A stretch of 7,551 bases of DNA from an uncultured Caldimicrobium sp. (GTDB lineage: Bacteria; Desulfobacterota; Thermodesulfobacteria; Thermodesulfobacteriales; Thermodesulfobacteriaceae), in assembly GCA_938091475.1 (NCBI GenBank), contig CALLJI010000057.1, positions 1 through 7,551 on the forward strand, written 5' to 3'. The position numbers and the translations under genes are program-made. Under the pieces are notes generated by a model. The model was given only the letters and a program-made list of their open reading frames with translations, ran no database searches and was not told the origin of the DNA. Below, one piece after another: positions 1-7,457 of the stretch; the first letter of the stretch is position 1; the number at the start of each line of letters is the position of its first letter.

Positions 1-159
1 AAAGAAGCACAAAAGAGCACCTCAAAGGAAGGTTTAAGCTTAATCCATTAGAATTGTAAAATCAAGGCACGCTTTTTAGTATCTGTGGTTAATATTTCAA
101 AATGTCACATTTAATTCCTATTATAAATCTTCACACTGAAAAGAAGTTTTTTTAGAGAG
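1..159. other. Unresolved left flank, no supported gene
   Basis: I find no supported gene here. All three + strand frames are open at the left edge and stop at positions 37, 51 and 59, so the end of a gene from the left could lie within the first 60 bases. The frame ending at 59 (last residues FKLNPLEL) has codon use like the neighbouring genes, but 18 residues cannot be assigned to a family. Positions 60-159 are AT-rich and contain no palindromic repeat unit, no convincing promoter and no RNA gene that I can see. Confidence 0.3.
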
Positions 160-271
160 TTAGGGGCAATTCACAAATCGCCCAAGAATTTAATTTTTTG
201 GCACGGCGGTGCCATGCCCCTACAAATTTTGAGGGGCATTTCGTGAATTGCTACTACGAAAATGGCTCTTA

Positions 272-300
272 GGCACGACATGTCGTGCCCCTACTTTTTT
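272..300 (+). terminator. Repeat hairpin followed by T run, terminator-like
   Basis: The reverse-oriented unit at 272-294 has a perfect GC-rich stem (GGCACGACATGTCGTGCC) and is followed by CTAC and then six T residues (295-300). It is the only unit in array 1 with a T run directly after the stem on the + strand, so it could act as an intrinsic terminator for anything transcribed from the left. The four-base gap between stem and T run is longer than usual, so this is tentative. Confidence 0.25.
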
Positions 301-323
301 AATATTTTTGGATTTGAAAAAAT

Positions 324-355
324 GTAGGGGCTCAGCATGCTGAGCCCAAAGAATT
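324..355 (+). repeat. Repeat module shared with 7458-7489 (direct)
   Basis: This is a 32-nt stretch identical to 7458-7489. It covers a whole GTAG-foot hairpin with the CTCAGCATGCTGAG apex plus the first 8 nt of the following spacer. In both places the next unit is of the same subfamily (stem GGGCAG...CTGCCC, at 363 and, decayed, at 7498). The copied module therefore appears to span more than one hairpin. Confidence 0.85.
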
Positions 356-488
356 AAGAATTGTAGGGGCAGCCCTTGCAGCTGCCCAAAATAAAAGGGC
401 AGAATTACTTGTAGGGGCTCGTCTTGCTGAGCCCAAAGGGTTTAAATGTTTAAATCGTAGGGGCAATTCAGGAATTGCCCCGATTTAT

Positions 489-516
489 GGGGCAAATCAC
501 GCTTTGCCCAGAAAAT
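489..516 (+). repeat. Repeat module shared with 7421-7448 (direct)
   Basis: This is a 28-nt stretch identical to 7421-7448: the CAAATCACGCTTTG hairpin and the first 7 nt of spacer (AGAAAAT). The copy at 489 lacks a clean GTAG foot (TTATGGGGC), whereas the copy at 7418 has it, so the foot decayed independently of the stem. Confidence 0.85.
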
Positions 517-572
517 TCAAAAAAATGTTCCGCAACCCTTGCGGCTGCCCAAATGCGGGTTAATAACCCTTT

Positions 573-609
573 GGGCAGAGGCAAGCCCTGCCCCTACAAA
601 TAAAACCTT
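573..609 (-). repeat. Repeat module shared with 7213-7249 (direct)
   Basis: This 37-nt stretch matches 7213-7249 with two mismatches. It covers a reverse-oriented GGGCAGRGGCAAGCCCTGCCC hairpin with its CTAC foot and the spacer AATAAAACCTT, which is identical in both. A reverse-oriented unit of a different subfamily follows in each place (612 and 7252), so the spacer was copied but the next hairpin differs. Confidence 0.8.
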
Positions 610-735
610 CAGGCACGACATGTCGTGCCCCTACAAATTAATGATCTCGGGCAGGGGCAAGCCCTGCCTCTACAATTTGAACCTCTTTGGGCATAGCCAT
701 GCGGAGCCCCTAAAATTAAATCTCATGGGCTGAAC

Positions 736-770
736 TTGCCTTGTACTTAAAATGTATAACCTTTTAAAAT
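736..770 (+). promoter_or_regulatory. Possible weak promoter for the nucleotidyltransferase operon
   Basis: Just after the repeat array, the AT-rich stretch contains TATAAC (755-760) and TAAAAT (765-770) as possible -10 elements, and TTGCCT (736-741) or TTGTAC (741-746) as weak -35 elements. TTGTAC with TAAAAT gives an 18-nt spacer; the -35 match is poor. This is the only non-repeat DNA between array 1 and the gene, so a promoter is expected here or inside the last repeats. The exact assignment is a guess. Confidence 0.2.
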
Positions 771-793
771 AGCCTACAAAGTCAGGGAAAAGT

Positions 794-798
794 GAGGT
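794..798 (+). promoter_or_regulatory. Distant ribosome binding site (GAGGT)
   Basis: GAGGT is the best Shine-Dalgarno match ahead of the nucleotidyltransferase gene, but 16 nt separate it from the ATG at 815, which is long. The two nearer start-like codons (ATG 807, TTG 811) are out of frame, and no in-frame start lies closer to it, so 815 is kept as the start. Confidence 0.35.
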
Positions 799-814
799 AA
801 AATTAAATGATTGT

Positions 815-2296
815 ATGAAGACTAAGGGATTTCCTATAAACAAGAGGGATAGTATAGCTTTTATAAGCAAGCTAAGCCTTCCCGATAGGGATCTCCTTTT
901 AGAGGCATTCAGAGAACTTTCGGAGAGAGAAGATCTCTACATTGTGGGGGGGGCGGTAAGAGATTTTCTTCTGGGGAGACCCCTTTATGATCTGGATATA
1001 GCAGTAAAGAGGGATCCCTTCACTCTTGCTACTAAATTAGCTACCAAGATTAAGGGCACACCCGTTCCCCTTTCAGAAGAATTTGGCATCTATCGAGTAG
1101 CCAAAGGTAAATACACTATAGATTTTTGCCTATACCGGGGAGATACAATAGAGGATGATTTAAGGGAGCGAGATTTTACTATTAATGCAATGGCTATTCC
1201 TCTAAGAGGGCTCTTTGGGGAGTCCTTTGAAATCTTTGATCCCCTGGGAGGAATAAAGGACTTAAAAGAAGGTATGATTAGAGCTATTGAAGAAAAGAAT
1301 CTCATAACTGATCCCTTAAGGATATTAAGGGGGTATAGATTTTTAGCTCAAGGGTATGGAAGAATAGAGGAGAAGACAGAAATTTATTTTCAAAAGCACA
1401 AAGAGAAGCTTCTACAAGTAGCCCCTGAAAGGATTCAAATCGAGCTCCATCACATTCTCACCTCCAATGCAACCTTGGCCTTTAAGAAGATGGTTGAGGA
1501 TGGAGTATTTGAAGTGCTCTTTCCGGAGTTTAAAGCCTGCCGTGGGCTTCCTCAACCTACTTATCATCATTTAGATGTCTTTTTCCACAATTTAGAGGCC
1601 TTTTATCAAGCTGAAGAAATCTTAAAAAATCCCTCCCTTTATCTAAATATTTCAGAAATTCCAACTTTCTTTACCGATGAGGACTTCATTATAACCGTAA
1701 AATTAGCCAGTCTTTTCCATGATCTTGGTAAAGGTTATACCTTTAGACCAACTGATGAGCGGATTACCTTCTATAGGCATGAAAAGATAGGCGCAAGCCT
1801 TTGGATGGAGAGGGCAAAAAAATTGCGCTTCAAAGGAGAGATCATAGAGAGGGTCTTAGATCTTATTAAAAACCATATGCGTCCCTGTCATTTACTCAAA
1901 GAAAAGGAGACTAATAAATTAACGCTTCGGGCTAAAAGAAAGCTTATCAAAGATTGCCCAGATCTCTATGCTCTGTGGGTAGTTGCCTTGGCAGATTCCT
2001 TAGCCTCAAAGGGAGTAGACAAAGAGCCAGACTTTGAAGCACGCCTAAATGAGTTTTTCAAAGAGCTTATAGCTTTCAAAGAGGATTTGGAGCGCGTTGA
2101 GAAAAAGGAACGGCTTCTTACCGGAAAAGACTTAATTAGCCTTGGTTTTACTCCTTCACCTCTCTTTAAAATCATTCTTGAAGAGGTTGAGCTTAAAGCC
2201 TTGGAAGGGCAAATTAAAAGCAGAGAAGATGCTCTACAGTATGTAATAAAGAACTTCCAGCAAGAAATGACTAAAACCTCTAATGAATGCCCTTGA
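815..2296 (+). CDS. CCA-adding / poly(A) polymerase family nucleotidyltransferase with HD domain
   Basis: This 493-residue class II nucleotidyltransferase adds nucleotides to RNA 3' ends, most likely CCA (or only part of it) on tRNA, in the cytoplasm. Motif A is GGAVRD (45-50), with metal-binding Asp59 and Asp61 in DLD. Motif B is RERDFTINA (117-125), motif C DPLGGIKDL (142-150), motif D TDPLRILRGYRF (165-176) and motif E PERIQIEL (204-211). An HD phosphohydrolase-type domain follows: His251/252, His302-Asp303 (FHDLGKG), His322, His354 and Asp394. A C-terminal helical segment with TGKDLISLGF (436-445) closes the protein. In motif D the usual EDxxR template triad is Thr165-Asp166-Arg169: the base-contacting Asp and Arg remain, but Glu is Thr. 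Sequence alone cannot separate full CCA-adding, CC- or A-adding enzymes and poly(A) polymerase. The gene is first in a pair and overlaps the next one by 14 bp. The family call is secure; the exact substrate is not. Confidence 0.93.
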   Translation: MKTKGFPINKRDSIAFISKLSLPDRDLLLEAFRELSEREDLYIVGGAVRDFLLGRPLYDLDIAVKRDPFTLATKLATKIKGTPVPLSEEFGIYRVAKGKYTIDFCLYRGDTIEDDLRERDFTINAMAIPLRGLFGESFEIFDPLGGIKDLKEGMIRAIEEKNLITDPLRILRGYRFLAQGYGRIEEKTEIYFQKHKEKLLQVAPERIQIELHHILTSNATLAFKKMVEDGVFEVLFPEFKACRGLPQPTYHHLDVFFHNLEAFYQAEEILKNPSLYLNISEIPTFFTDEDFIITVKLASLFHDLGKGYTFRPTDERITFYRHEKIGASLWMERAKKLRFKGEIIERVLDLIKNHMRPCHLLKEKETNKLTLRAKRKLIKDCPDLYALWVVALADSLASKGVDKEPDFEARLNEFFKELIAFKEDLERVEKKERLLTGKDLISLGFTPSPLFKIILEEVELKALEGQIKSREDALQYVIKNFQQEMTKTSNECP

Positions 2297-3017
2297 AGAA
2301 ACCCCCTTTTTAAAGGGCACACTCAAGGTTTTCCAACCCAGAAAAGGGTACCGCTTTAGCCTTGATAGTGTCTTACTTGCTAATTTCATAGAGCTAAAGA
2401 AAAAGGAAAAAGTTCTTGAGATAGGTGCTGGCACTGGCATAATTAGCTTTATTCTCTTAAAAAAATATCTCCTCAATAGGATTTATTTACTTGAGATTGA
2501 ACCAATTTTTTTAAAGGCCCTAAGACTTGGAGTAAAAGCCAATTTTTTAGAAAACCGAGCTTTGCTCATCAAAGGAGATGCCCTAAGAACGCCTTTTAGA
2601 AGAGAGTACTTTGATGTCATTTATTCCAATCCACCCTATTTTAAGAAGGAAAGCGGAAGAGAAAGCCCTTTTTATCTGGAAAACTTAGCCAGAAGAGAGG
2701 AAAACTTTTCCCTTCCTCTATTCTTAAAGAATTGTGCAAGCCTGCTTAAAAACAAGGGGAGGTTCTATTTAATCTTTACTGCCTCAAGATTAGCTGAATT
2801 AATTACTACCCTTAAATCCGTCCAGCTTGAACCCAAGGTGGTGAGATTGGTTCATCCCTATCCTGGAAAAGAGGCAAATTTAGTGCTTATAAAGGCTTTG
2901 AAGGGAGCGAGAGAAGAAATAAGAGTGCTCCCTCCTCTCTATATCTACCTTGGTAAAGGAAAGTCTTATACAGAGGAAGTTAAAAATTTTCTTGAACCGC
3001 TGAGTGAACCTACCTAA
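2283..3017 (+). CDS. trmN6: TrmN6-like tRNA1(Val) (adenine(37)-N6)-methyltransferase
   Basis: This 244-residue class I S-adenosylmethionine methyltransferase probably makes N6-methyladenosine at position 37 of a tRNA (tRNA-Val in the characterised E. coli enzyme YfiC/TrmN6). The N-terminal GYRFSLDSVLLANFI (22-36) is typical of the family. The SAM-binding motif I is VLEIGAGTG (44-52), an acidic strand end is at Glu71, and the amino-methyltransferase motif IV is NPPY (116-119). The C-terminal HPYPGKEANLVLI (191-203) and LPPLYIY (216-222) resemble the Gram-positive YabB-type members. The start at 2283 lies inside the end of the preceding gene (14-bp overlap) and has no strong ribosome binding site, which suggests translational coupling. 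Both genes act on tRNA, which supports a shared operon. The family call is firm; the precise tRNA and position are inferred from relatives. Confidence 0.82.
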   Translation: MNALEETPFLKGTLKVFQPRKGYRFSLDSVLLANFIELKKKEKVLEIGAGTGIISFILLKKYLLNRIYLLEIEPIFLKALRLGVKANFLENRALLIKGDALRTPFRREYFDVIYSNPPYFKKESGRESPFYLENLARREENFSLPLFLKNCASLLKNKGRFYLIFTASRLAELITTLKSVQLEPKVVRLVHPYPGKEANLVLIKALKGAREEIRVLPPLYIYLGKGKSYTEEVKNFLEPLSEPT

Positions 3018-3082
3018 AGGCTGTCTTTCAACCACACTTAATGCTTATTTTGAAATGTTCAATTTATAATGTTTTTTCAAAA

Positions 3083-3598
3083 TATAGGGCAAATCAAGAC
3101 TATCCCTAAAATAACTTTAAAAACCGTAGGGGCAAGGCTAGCCCTTGCCCAAAAAGTTTTAACTGTAGGGGAGATTCACAAATCGCCCAAATAATCAACC
3201 TGTAGGGGCAATTCACGAATTGCCCCAAAAAATTGTAGGGGCTGGGCTTGCCCCTGCCCAAAAGAATTAAGTAGGGGCACGGCACACCGTGCCCAAATGG
3301 TTTAAAACCGTAATTGGTCAGCCACAAGGTCTGCCCAAACGATTTTTAAATTCTTTGGGCTCAGCATGCTGAGCCCCTACATCTTTTATATTTTCTGGGC
3401 AAATCGTGATTTGCCCCTACATTTGTTTTAAATTCATAGGGCACAGCATGCTGTGCCCCTACATTTTCTATTGATCCCGGAATTATAAAATTCGTAGAGG
3501 CCCGACATGTCGTGCCCAAAAATTTTGTAGAGGCACGGCACTGCCGTGCCCCAAAAATTTTGAAACCAATCTTGGGTATCCGCAAGAGCTGACCCTAC
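3083..3598. repeat. REP-like palindromic repeat array 2 (about 13 units)
   Basis: This array fills almost the whole gap between the two gene pairs; positions 3018-3082 before it hold nothing I can identify. Forward units start at 3083 (decayed), 3126, 3165, 3202, 3235, 3271, 3494 and 3527. Reverse units start at 3310 (foot decayed; orientation judged from its subfamily), 3357, 3397, 3439 and 3574 (decayed stem, CTAC foot kept at 3595-3598). Six forward units are thus followed by four reverse units, then two forward and one reverse. Most forward stems are followed directly by AAA. Steps between unit starts are mostly 33-47 nt. The last unit ends only 34 nt before the uvrB ATG at 3633, so the array borders, and may contain part of, the uvrB promoter. 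Small open frames through it are repeat artefacts. Confidence 0.87.
3287..3334. repeat. Inverted copy of 7504-7551 (47 of 48 nt)
   Basis: The reverse complement of this stretch matches 7504-7551 with one mismatch. It covers part of one hairpin (3271-3294), the whole spacer AAATGGTTTAAAACC, and most of the next hairpin (3310-3336). Conservation of the spacer shows that a two-hairpin module, not one hairpin, was duplicated and inverted. The distal copy reaches the window end, so the match may extend further. Confidence 0.88.
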
Positions 3599-3632
3599 AG
3601 ATTTTAGTTTATTGCTTTATATTTATTTTGCT
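3599..3632 (+). promoter_or_regulatory. Short uvrB leader without ribosome binding site
   Basis: These 34 nt separate the last repeat unit of array 2 from the uvrB ATG. They are AT-rich, contain a -10-like TATATT at 3618-3623 and carry no purine-rich Shine-Dalgarno motif. If that element is a true -10, transcription would begin at about 3630, giving a leaderless or nearly leaderless mRNA starting at ATG 3633. No good -35 element is visible; the expected position falls at the foot of the last repeat. Speculative. Confidence 0.2.
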
Positions 3633-5648
3633 ATGTTAATTAACCTTCCAAAAAAAGAGGCAGATTTTAGGTTAAAAACTGAGATTGAGCCAAGGGGTGA
3701 TCAACCTAAGGCCATAAGGGAGCTCTGCGAAGGCATTGAAAAAGGTCTTAAACATCAAGTGCTTCTGGGAGTGACTGGTTCAGGCAAAACCTTTACTATG
3801 GCACAAGTAATAAACAGAGTAAGAAAGCCCACCCTAATTATTGCTCCTAACAAAACCCTTGCGGCTCAACTCTACAACGAGTTTAAAAAACTCTTTCCGG
3901 AAAATGCAGTGGAATATTTTGTCTCCTATTATGATTATTATCAACCAGAGGCTTATGTGCCAGCAACAGACACTTATATTGAAAAGGATGCCTCCATCAA
4001 TGATTTTATTGATAGGCTAAGACATTCTGCCACCACTGCAGTTTTGACAAGAAGAGATGTAATTGTAGTAGCAAGTGTGTCTTGCATTTACGGGCTTGGG
4101 GCACCTCATGAATATTTTGCTAAGCATCTCTTTATAAAAAGAGGGAATATCTTCAAAAGGGATGAATTTATTCGGGCTTTAGTTACTATGCATTATGAAA
4201 GAAGGGAAACTGATTTTACGCGAGGCACCTTTAGAGTTAGAGGAGATGTCATAGAGGTTTTCCCAGCCAATGAAGAGAAAAAGGCCTATAGGATTTCCTT
4301 TTTTGGAGGTGAAGTAGAGGAGATCAAAGTAATTGATCCTTTCAGAGGCAAAACCCTGGGTAAAGTTGAGAGTGCCCTTATTTTCCCTGCAACCCATTAT
4401 TTAACTTCCAGAAATATTTATACTATCACCGAAGAAATTAAGCAGGAACTAAAAGAAAGAGTAGCCTATTTTAAAAAGGAAGGATTACATCTTTTTGCTG
4501 AGCGTTTAGAAAAAAGAACTCTCTATGATTTGGAAATGCTTGAAGAGACAGGATATTGTAAGGGAATTGAAAACTACAGTAGATACTTAGATGGAAGAGC
4601 CCCTGGAGAACCTCCTTACACCCTTTTAGATTATTTTCCAGACGATTTTTTACTTTTTATAGATGAATCTCACATAACTATCCCTCAGCTTCGTGGAATG
4701 TATAGAGGGGATAGGTCAAGGAAAGAGACTCTGGTAGAGTATGGTTTTAGGTTACCCTCTGCCCTTGATAACAGACCCCTTACCTTTGAAGAATTTGAGG
4801 AAAGGTTAAATTATGTGGTGTATGTTTCTGCTACTCCTGGAGACTATGAAATAGAAAAAGCCGAGGGGCGCATAGTGGAACAAATTATTCGACCCACGGG
4901 TCTTTTAGATCCTGAAATTGAAGTAAGACCACTTTCCAATCAAGTTGAAGACCTTTATTTTGAAATAAAGAAAAGGATCGAGAAAAATGAAAGGGTCCTT
5001 GTTTGCACCCTTACTAAAAGGATGGCAGAGGAGCTCACCGAGTACTATAAAGAACTGGGGATTAAAGCCTGTTATCTTCACTCAGACCTAAAAACCTTGG
5101 AACGAGCAAGAATTATAAGAGATTTACGCAGAGGGGTCTATGATGTGCTCATTGGGATTAATCTCTTAAGGGAGGGGTTAGATATTCCAGAGGTAAGCTT
5201 GGTAGCTATATTAGATGCTGATAAAGAAGGCTTCTTACGCTCTGAAAGAAGTCTTATTCAAACTATGGGAAGAGCAGCAAGAAATGTAAATGGAAAAGCC
5301 CTTCTCTATGCTGACAGAATTACTCAAGCTATGCAAAAAGCCATCTCTGAAACTGAACGGAGAAGAAAAATTCAAGAAAATTACAATAGAGAGCATAATA
5401 TTGTGCCAAGTAGTATTGTTAAGTCCTTAGAAGACCCTCTTATGAAAATGGTGGAGGCAGATTATGTGGATTTAGAAAGAGTGGTAGAGATTGAAGAGCA
5501 TTTTGAGTCCTTAGAGGATCTCCGTGCCGAGATTGACAGAGTTGAGAAGGAAATGAAGGAGTCGGCAAGAAAGTATGAATTCGAAAGGGCAGCTATCCTC
5601 AGGGATAGGCTTTTTAGTCTTAAACAATTAGCTTTAAAATGGAGTTAA
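3633..5648 (+). CDS. uvrB: Excinuclease ABC subunit B (UvrB)
   Basis: UvrB is the DNA-damage-verifying helicase-like subunit of nucleotide excision repair; it receives lesions from UvrA and recruits UvrC for incision. From ATG 3633 the protein has 671 residues, close to the 673 of E. coli UvrB. GDQPKAI (22-28) is followed by Walker A GVTGSGKT (46-53). The beta-hairpin region with [14 protein letters not shown] starts at 95, and Walker B is DESH (344-347). Motif III is SATPG (399-403), motif [15 protein letters not shown] (508-521) and motif [11 protein letters not shown] (543-551). A C-terminal UVR domain (about 627-663) binds UvrC/UvrA. An in-frame TTG at 3612 would add seven hydrophobic residues (MLYIYFA). 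I prefer the ATG because family N-termini are short before GDQP. Neither start has a ribosome binding site. rsmB follows after 10 bp, so the two are probably co-transcribed. Complete and intact. Confidence 0.97.
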   Translation: MLINLPKKEADFRLKTEIEPRGDQPKAIRELCEGIEKGLKHQVLLGVTGSGKTFTMAQVINRVRKPTLIIAPNKTLAAQLYNEFKKLFPENAVEYFVSYYDYYQPEAYVPATDTYIEKDASINDFIDRLRHSATTAVLTRRDVIVVASVSCIYGLGAPHEYFAKHLFIKRGNIFKRDEFIRALVTMHYERRETDFTRGTFRVRGDVIEVFPANEEKKAYRISFFGGEVEEIKVIDPFRGKTLGKVESALIFPATHYLTSRNIYTITEEIKQELKERVAYFKKEGLHLFAERLEKRTLYDLEMLEETGYCKGIENYSRYLDGRAPGEPPYTLLDYFPDDFLLFIDESHITIPQLRGMYRGDRSRKETLVEYGFRLPSALDNRPLTFEEFEERLNYVVYVSATPGDYEIEKAEGRIVEQIIRPTGLLDPEIEVRPLSNQVEDLYFEIKKRIEKNERVLVCTLTKRMAEELTEYYKELGIKACYLHSDLKTLERARIIRDLRRGVYDVLIGINLLREGLDIPEVSLVAILDADKEGFLRSERSLIQTMGRAARNVNGKALLYADRITQAMQKAISETERRRKIQENYNREHNIVPSSIVKSLEDPLMKMVEADYVDLERVVEIEEHFESLEDLRAEIDRVEKEMKESARKYEFERAAILRDRLFSLKQLALKWS

Positions 5649-5658
5649 AAGGGCTCAG

Positions 5659-7038
5659 ATGTCAAAGTTACCTAAAAGTAATCCAAGGGCAGTGGCACTA
5701 AAAATTTTACTTAGATGGGATAAAGGTAAACCACTTTTAGATGAAGTACTTTCCCAAACTCTCACCAAAAGCGCTCTTCCCGATGAGAGAGATAGAGCCT
5801 TAGTAGGTGAATTAGTTAATGGAATTGTGCGAAATCTTTACTACTTAGATTTTCTCATAAGTAGATTTTCAAGTACTCCTTTAGATGAAATGGATCTTGA
5901 AGTTAAAAATGCCCTAAGATTAGGGGCTTATCAGATATTATACACAAATATTCCTGCTGGCATAGCGATAGCTGAAACTTTAAAACTACTGCTAAGAAGG
6001 GGTAGAGGGGCGTGGATAAGAGGCTTTGTAAATGGTGTATTAAGCTCTCTGGCTAAAAACAAAGAGCATCTTCCCCTTCCAGACAAAGCTAATCCTCTTT
6101 TCTTTCTGAGTATAAAATATTCCTTTCCAGAATGGTTAATTTTGAGGTGGTTTCAAAGGATGACTCTTGATGAGTTAGAGGCACTCCTTGAGGCAAGTAA
6201 TAAGAGGCCTCCTCTTGTCATTAGAGTAAATTCTCTAAAGGTAAGTAGAGAGCATTTTTTAGAGTATCTAAGGGCAGAAGAAGTTCCTTTGGCTGAGCCA
6301 TGTCCATATAGCCCCTTCGGAATCATCTTAAAAGATTTTAGGGGAAAAGTGACTGAACTTAAGGGTTTTTCCTTCGGTTGGTTTAGTGTACAAGACTCAG
6401 CCAGTCAACTTACCACCCTTTTGCTTGATCCCAAACCCGGAGAGAAAATTCTTGATGCCTGTGCAGGAGTGGGTGGAAAGACCTCCTTTATAGCAGAATT
6501 GACTGCTAATAAAGCTCAAATCTGGGCCTTTGATCTATATTCGCATAGACTTGAAAAATTAAAGGAAATTTTTGAGAGACTTGGTCTTAAAGAACCGAAG
6601 ATTATGGTAGGTGATGTTGTAGAGAAGATTAAAGATTTGGGGATAAAGAGTTTTGATAAAATCCTCATTGATGCTCCTTGCACTGGCACAGGGGTTATAA
6701 GAAAACATCCCGATATAAAATGGGCCCGTTCTGAGAAAGATTTTGATGAGATTCCTAAAAGACAACTTCGCCTTTTAGAAGGATTAAGTCCTTACATTAA
6801 AAAAGGAGGCATTATAGTTTATGCCACCTGCAGTTTAGAGCCAGAGGAAAATGAAAAAGTTATTGAAAGCTTCTTAGAAAAGCATAGAGAATTTAAAATT
6901 GATCCTCCTTTACCAGTGCTAAAAAAATACTGTGGAGAAAATATAAAGGAATTAATCTCTGAAGACCTCTATTTGAAAACCTTTCCTCATAAACACAACT
7001 TAGACGGTTTTTTTGCGGTAAGATTAAAAAGGGTTTAA
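5659..7038 (+). CDS. rsmB: 16S rRNA (cytosine(967)-C5)-methyltransferase RsmB
   Basis: This 459-residue SAM-dependent enzyme methylates carbon 5 of a 16S rRNA cytosine (C967 in E. coli). An N-terminal NusB-like helical RNA-binding domain (about 8-140, including RNLYYLDFLISRF and ALRLGAYQIL) precedes the linker and Rossmann-fold catalytic domain. Motif I is DACAGVGGKT (266-275). Motif IV is DAPCTGTG (338-345), with the PC-motif Cys341. Motif VI is YATCSLEPEENE (388-399), with the TC-motif Cys391, the expected nucleophile. The C-terminal HNLDGFFAVRL (446-456) is typical. Motif I differs from the common DACAAPGGKT at two positions (Ala-Pro to Gly-Val). The NusB domain separates RsmB from RsmF or other NOL1/NOP2/Sun proteins. 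A modest purine run (AAAAGGG, 5647-5653) lies 5 nt before the ATG. It follows uvrB by 10 bp on the same strand, and no terminator other than the repeat array is visible after it. Confidence 0.95.
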   Translation: MSKLPKSNPRAVALKILLRWDKGKPLLDEVLSQTLTKSALPDERDRALVGELVNGIVRNLYYLDFLISRFSSTPLDEMDLEVKNALRLGAYQILYTNIPAGIAIAETLKLLLRRGRGAWIRGFVNGVLSSLAKNKEHLPLPDKANPLFFLSIKYSFPEWLILRWFQRMTLDELEALLEASNKRPPLVIRVNSLKVSREHFLEYLRAEEVPLAEPCPYSPFGIILKDFRGKVTELKGFSFGWFSVQDSASQLTTLLLDPKPGEKILDACAGVGGKTSFIAELTANKAQIWAFDLYSHRLEKLKEIFERLGLKEPKIMVGDVVEKIKDLGIKSFDKILIDAPCTGTGVIRKHPDIKWARSEKDFDEIPKRQLRLLEGLSPYIKKGGIIVYATCSLEPEENEKVIESFLEKHREFKIDPPLPVLKKYCGENIKELISEDLYLKTFPHKHNLDGFFAVRLKRV

Positions 7039-7212
7039 CTTTTACCAATTTTAAAGGATCACTTAATATATTTTGCAGGGAGTATGGCATGCAGAGCCCC
7101 TAAAGTTTTTTTGGAGCAATTCGTGAATTGCCCTAAGTTATGTAACTTTCTGGGCACGGCGGTACCGTGCCCCTACAAATTTGTAGGCGATTCGTGAATC
7201 GCCCCTACAACT

Positions 7213-7249
7213 GGGCAGGGGCAAGCCCTGCCCCTACGAATAAAACCTT
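7213..7249 (-). repeat. Copy of 573-609
   Basis: Direct copy of the module at 573-609 with two substitutions in 37 nt, including the identical spacer AATAAAACCTT. The following hairpin (7252-7276) belongs to a different stem subfamily from the one that follows the first copy. Confidence 0.8.
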
Positions 7250-7385
7250 TTGGGCACGGCGGTGCCGTGCCCCTACAAAATTTTGGGCACGACATGTCGT
7301 GCCCCTACAAGTTTGAATTTTTGAGGATTGATAGAAAAAAGATCTGTAGGGGCACAGCATGCTGAGCCCGATAGATTAAAAAATA

Positions 7386-7408
7386 GTAGCCGCAGGCTTT
7401 AGCCTGCG
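7386..7408 (+). repeat. Divergent GTAG-foot hairpin with GCAGGC stem
   Basis: GTAG is followed by CC and then by a hairpin with the stem GCAGGC/GCCTGC and a TTTA loop. It shares the GTAG foot and the array spacing but not the GGGC/GCCC base that every other unit carries. It may be a second family of the same kind of element placed within the array. Confidence 0.7.
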
Positions 7409-7420
7409 AGAAAAATTGTA

Positions 7421-7448
7421 GGGGCAAATCACGCTTTGCCCAGAAAAT
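7421..7448 (+). repeat. Copy of 489-516
   Basis: Identical over 28 nt to 489-516. This copy sits behind an intact GTAG foot (7418-7421), unlike the one in array 1. Confidence 0.85.
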
Positions 7449-7457
7449 ATAAAAGAT

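Larger units (their letters stand above)
160..713. repeat. REP-like palindromic repeat array 1 (about 14 units)
   Basis: This is a dense array of roughly 24-nt hairpin units separated by short AT-rich spacers. Forward units (GTAG foot on the left) start at 160, 324, 363, 411, 457, 489 and 527. Reverse units (CTAC foot on the right) start at 200, 272, 573, 612, 649 and 689. A decayed copy of unclear orientation lies at about 231-254. A good forward unit reads GTAG, then GGGC, a variable apex, GCCC, then AAA. Copies at 160, 489, 527 and 689 have decayed feet or stems. The layout matches REP/BIME elements (known family: GTAG tetranucleotide plus imperfect hairpin, mobilised by RAYT Y1 transposases). 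Assignment to REP is inference, because no transposase is visible here. Six forward units in a row (324-550) are followed by four reverse units (573-713). A possible further remnant lies at about 727-746. Confidence 0.85.

Noticed and set aside
1..59. Tail of a specific upstream gene
   Set aside because: All three frames are open at the edge for fewer than 20 codons, so neither the frame nor a family can be decided.
160..713. Regularly spaced repeats as a CRISPR array
   Set aside because: The repeats are not identical, occur in both orientations, and are separated by short AT-rich spacers that are themselves partly shared between arrays. No cas gene is present.
539..733. Small open reading frames across the repeat arrays (539-733 +, 3106-3327 -, 3361-3585 -)
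   Set aside because: Their translations consist of repeated motifs produced by the palindromes, and they have no ribosome binding site or family resemblance. They are by-products of the repeats.
670..870. Minus-strand open frame between array 1 and the nucleotidyltransferase start
   Set aside because: It covers two repeat units and the start of a well-supported + strand gene. There is no start signal and no recognisable protein.
1966..2476. Minus-strand open frames opposite the end of the nucleotidyltransferase and the start of the methyltransferase
   Set aside because: They are shadows of two real genes with clear family motifs; Ser/Arg/Lys-rich composition is typical of antisense frames.
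3612..3632. TTG at 3612 as the uvrB start
   Set aside because: It would add seven hydrophobic residues not expected at the UvrB N-terminus and has no ribosome binding site; the ATG at 3633 gives a length close to the family norm.
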